Assembly: GCA_947629395.1 (NCBI GenBank) | Contig: CANRDQ010000030.1 | Span: 1 to 16,368 of the forward strand | Length of the DNA stretch: 16,368 nucleotides | Direction of reading: 5' to 3' | From: an uncultured Bacilli bacterium | GTDB taxonomy: Bacteria > Bacillota_I > Bacilli_A > RF39 > UBA660 | Shown here: positions 15,156-16,368 of the stretch, in pieces | How the letters are laid out: each line of letters opens with the position of its first letter | Position numbering within the stretch: the first letter of the stretch is position 1 | Program-made: the position numbers and the translations under genes | Notes under the pieces: model-generated | Database searches by the model: none | Seen by the model: the letters and a program-made list of their open reading frames with translations, nothing else | Told to the model about the DNA's origin: nothing

Positions 15156-15887
15156 TTAAGCCTCCTTTTCTACTTTAGTATTTTCAAGTAAATAAATTGT
15201 TTGTGCTGTATTATTAGCGTATGTACAAGTTATTAAAGTTAAAACTCTTTTATCAAAATTTCTATTAATAGTGATAGTTCCTGTTTTAGGTTGTTGTTCT
15301 ATATTTATGATTTTATAAGTATAAATATAACCTTTATAAGTTACTTTAGCTATATCACCCATATTTAATTTATGAAGGTTTTTAAAGAATGCTTTATAAC
15401 CAGTACCAGAGTGTCCGGCGATAATTAGATTACCATTTTTAACATCAGGATAATCTGATTCTCTTAAAACAAGTAAATTTTTATCAACGTTATTGTATTG
15501 TGATTTTTTATCTAAAAAACCTTTTTTAAAGTTAATGGCTGGTATTTCTAAGTAACCTATATAATCATACTCTATTTCAGATGTAAGATTAGTTGGTTTA
15601 GGTGCTTCTTCTTGAGGTGCCTGTTCTTGTTTTTCTTCTTTCTTATCTGGTCTTAATTGCATATTAATTTCATCATAAGCTAGTTCTCTTTTAGTTAATA
15701 TATAATTATAAGATACACAGAATAAGCCGATCATAATTAAAATTGTTGACATTAAAACAAATCCATTTAACTGCATTACTTTTTTAGTATGCGCTTTAGG
15801 TTTTACAAATTTTTTATTAGTATGTTCAACACGCATCTTAGGTGTAGGTTTTATAGGATTTTTTTCTTTTTTCTTAAATATTTTCAT
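15156..15887 (-). CDS. Sortase family transpeptidase with Gln at the usual Arg position
   Basis: Sortases cleave a sorting signal on secreted proteins and join them to the wall or to pilins. This 243-residue protein has a very basic cytoplasmic N-terminus (1-38), one membrane anchor (about 41-63), a Glu/Gln/Pro linker (82-100) and an extracellular sortase domain (105-240). The catalytic His is H159 in IAGHSGTG and the nucleophile is C221 in TLITC. The strand after the cysteine reads NNTAQTIYLLE, where the active-site Arg normally stands; aligned with RKIFVA of SrtA, the position is Q229. No LPxTG-type substrate is encoded in this window. It heads a two-gene unit with a near-consensus promoter and an AGGAGGGG site (15894-15901). 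Subclass cannot be fixed by eye. Confidence 0.9.
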   Translation of the reverse strand: MKIFKKKEKNPIKPTPKMRVEHTNKKFVKPKAHTKKVMQLNGFVLMSTILIMIGLFCVSYNYILTKRELAYDEINMQLRPDKKEEKQEQAPQEEAPKPTNLTSEIEYDYIGYLEIPAINFKKGFLDKKSQYNNVDKNLLVLRESDYPDVKNGNLIIAGHSGTGYKAFFKNLHKLNMGDIAKVTYKGYIYTYKIINIEQQPKTGTITINRNFDKRVLTLITCTYANNTAQTIYLLENTKVEKEA

Positions 15888-15917
15888 CCGTTACCCCTCC
15901 TAACAAATTGCTCCCCT

Positions 15918-15946
15918 ATTATAACATAAAACTTCTTTTTTTTCAA
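15918..15946 (-). promoter_or_regulatory. Sigma-A type promoter of the sortase operon
   Basis: On the minus strand the -35 box TTGAAA (15946-15941) and -10 box TATAAT (15923-15918) are separated by 17 bases, about 30 bases upstream of the sortase ATG. Close to consensus. Confidence 0.8.
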
Positions 15947-16047
15947 GTTTTAATTATAATTTAATACTGATGAACACAATTAATGGAATTTACATATAAT
16001 TCTTCTTTAATTTAACTCCTTATATAGTCTATTTTTATATCAAATGA

Positions 16048-16073
16048 AAAGACTATCAATTTTGATAATCTTT
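16048..16073 (-). terminator. Probable terminator of the right-edge gene
   Basis: A 12-bp complementary pair (16073-16062 with 16059-16048, one G-U pair on the minus transcript) surrounds a tiny loop and ends in TCTTTT. It is 22 bases after the stop codon of the minus-strand gene at the right edge. The T run is short, hence moderate confidence. Confidence 0.55.
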
Positions 16074-16095
16074 CTCACATGAATTGTAATTTGTA

Positions 16096-16368
16096 TTATT
16101 TACAATAATTCATAATAATTTCATCATCGTACTTCTGATTTTTAATAATTTCGTAAGTTTCTTCTTTAGAATTTTTATTACATCTTATTACATCGTAGAA
16201 TAATGTGTCATAATAAATTGTCGAATCTATTGTTGTGGTTTGTATTGAAAATATAGGTGGACGATTATTATATGAAACTCCAATATAATCAAAAAACATA
16301 ATAGTTGCCATATATCCAATGAAAAATAATACTAAATAAATCAATGTTTTTAAATTTGATTTTGATTT
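16096..16368 (-). CDS. Small membrane-anchored protein of unknown function, 5' end beyond the window
   Basis: The reading frame is open to the right edge, so the N-terminus is missing. The internal TTG at 16344 is unlikely to be the real start because no stop or ribosome site lies before it. Visible are 90 residues: a lysine-containing start, one hydrophobic helix (about LIYLVLFFIGYMATIMFF), then a soluble part with NNRPPIF, SIQTTTID and a Tyr/Asp-rich stretch, ending in NYCK. Two cysteines (in VIRCNK and NYCK) fall in the soluble part. The short tail after a single anchor suggests an exposed or lipoprotein-like small protein, but no family is recognised. Confidence 0.6.
   Translation of the reverse strand, partial: KSKSNLKTLIYLVLFFIGYMATIMFFDYIGVSYNNRPPIFSIQTTTIDSTIYYDTLFYDVIRCNKNSKEETYEIIKNQKYDDEIIMNYCK

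Noticed and set aside
16081..16111. Imperfect inverted repeat (GAATTGTAA/TTACAATAATTC) at the end of the right-edge gene
   Set aside because: The arms differ in length, it overlaps the coding end, and no T run follows. The hairpin at 16048-16073 is the better terminator.

Overview
The window is an AT-rich stretch of chromosome from a low-GC Gram-positive-type bacterium. The AT richness, strong AGGAGG ribosome sites, near-consensus sigma-A promoters (TTGAAA or TTGATA, 17 bp, TATAAT), a PcrA helicase and wall-linked proteins (sortase, LCP, dTDP-rhamnose genes) all point to the Bacillota or the related walled 'Mollicutes-like' gut lineages. The lineage is an inference. Tryptophan is encoded by TGG and genes end in TAA, TAG or TGA, so the standard bacterial code fits. 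No rRNA, tRNA, insertion sequence, CRISPR array or phage gene was seen, and no gene-free gap exceeds about 210 bases.

Layout. (1) 80-4276, minus strand: a compact five-gene operon of a GT2 glycosyltransferase followed by rfbA, rfbC, rfbD and rfbB, making dTDP-L-rhamnose from glucose-1-phosphate. It starts at a near-consensus promoter (4296-4324). No terminator is visible in bases 1-79, so it may continue outside the window. (2) 4480-6516, plus strand: a divergently transcribed LytR-CpsA-Psr protein with a PASTA domain and a glycine-rich tail that contains a perfect 54-bp tandem repeat. LCP enzymes attach glycopolymers to the wall, so its pairing with rhamnose genes is coherent. (3) 6609-10163, minus strand: a four-gene cassette with its own extended -10 promoter. 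It encodes a small secreted protein, a 6-TM ABC-2 permease, a 12-TM permease that looks internally duplicated, and an ATPase. The LCP gene and this cassette converge on one bidirectional terminator (6526-6553). (4) 10301-13977, minus strand: pcrA, a sugar-phosphate nucleotidyltransferase and a Bax-inhibitor-1 family membrane protein, closely spaced and ended by a hairpin at 10271-10299. (5) 14075-15887, minus strand: a sortase whose usual active-site arginine position holds glutamine, then a polytopic protein with a Pro/Glu/Val/Thr-rich tail, again with promoter and terminator. (6) 16096-16368: the 3' part of a small membrane-anchored protein that runs off the right edge.

Most of the window is cell-envelope biology plus one DNA-repair helicase. 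The best candidate for an undescribed system is the secreted-protein/ABC-2 cassette in region 3. The next most interesting items are the Arg-to-Gln sortase with its partner and the repeat-bearing tail of the LCP protein.
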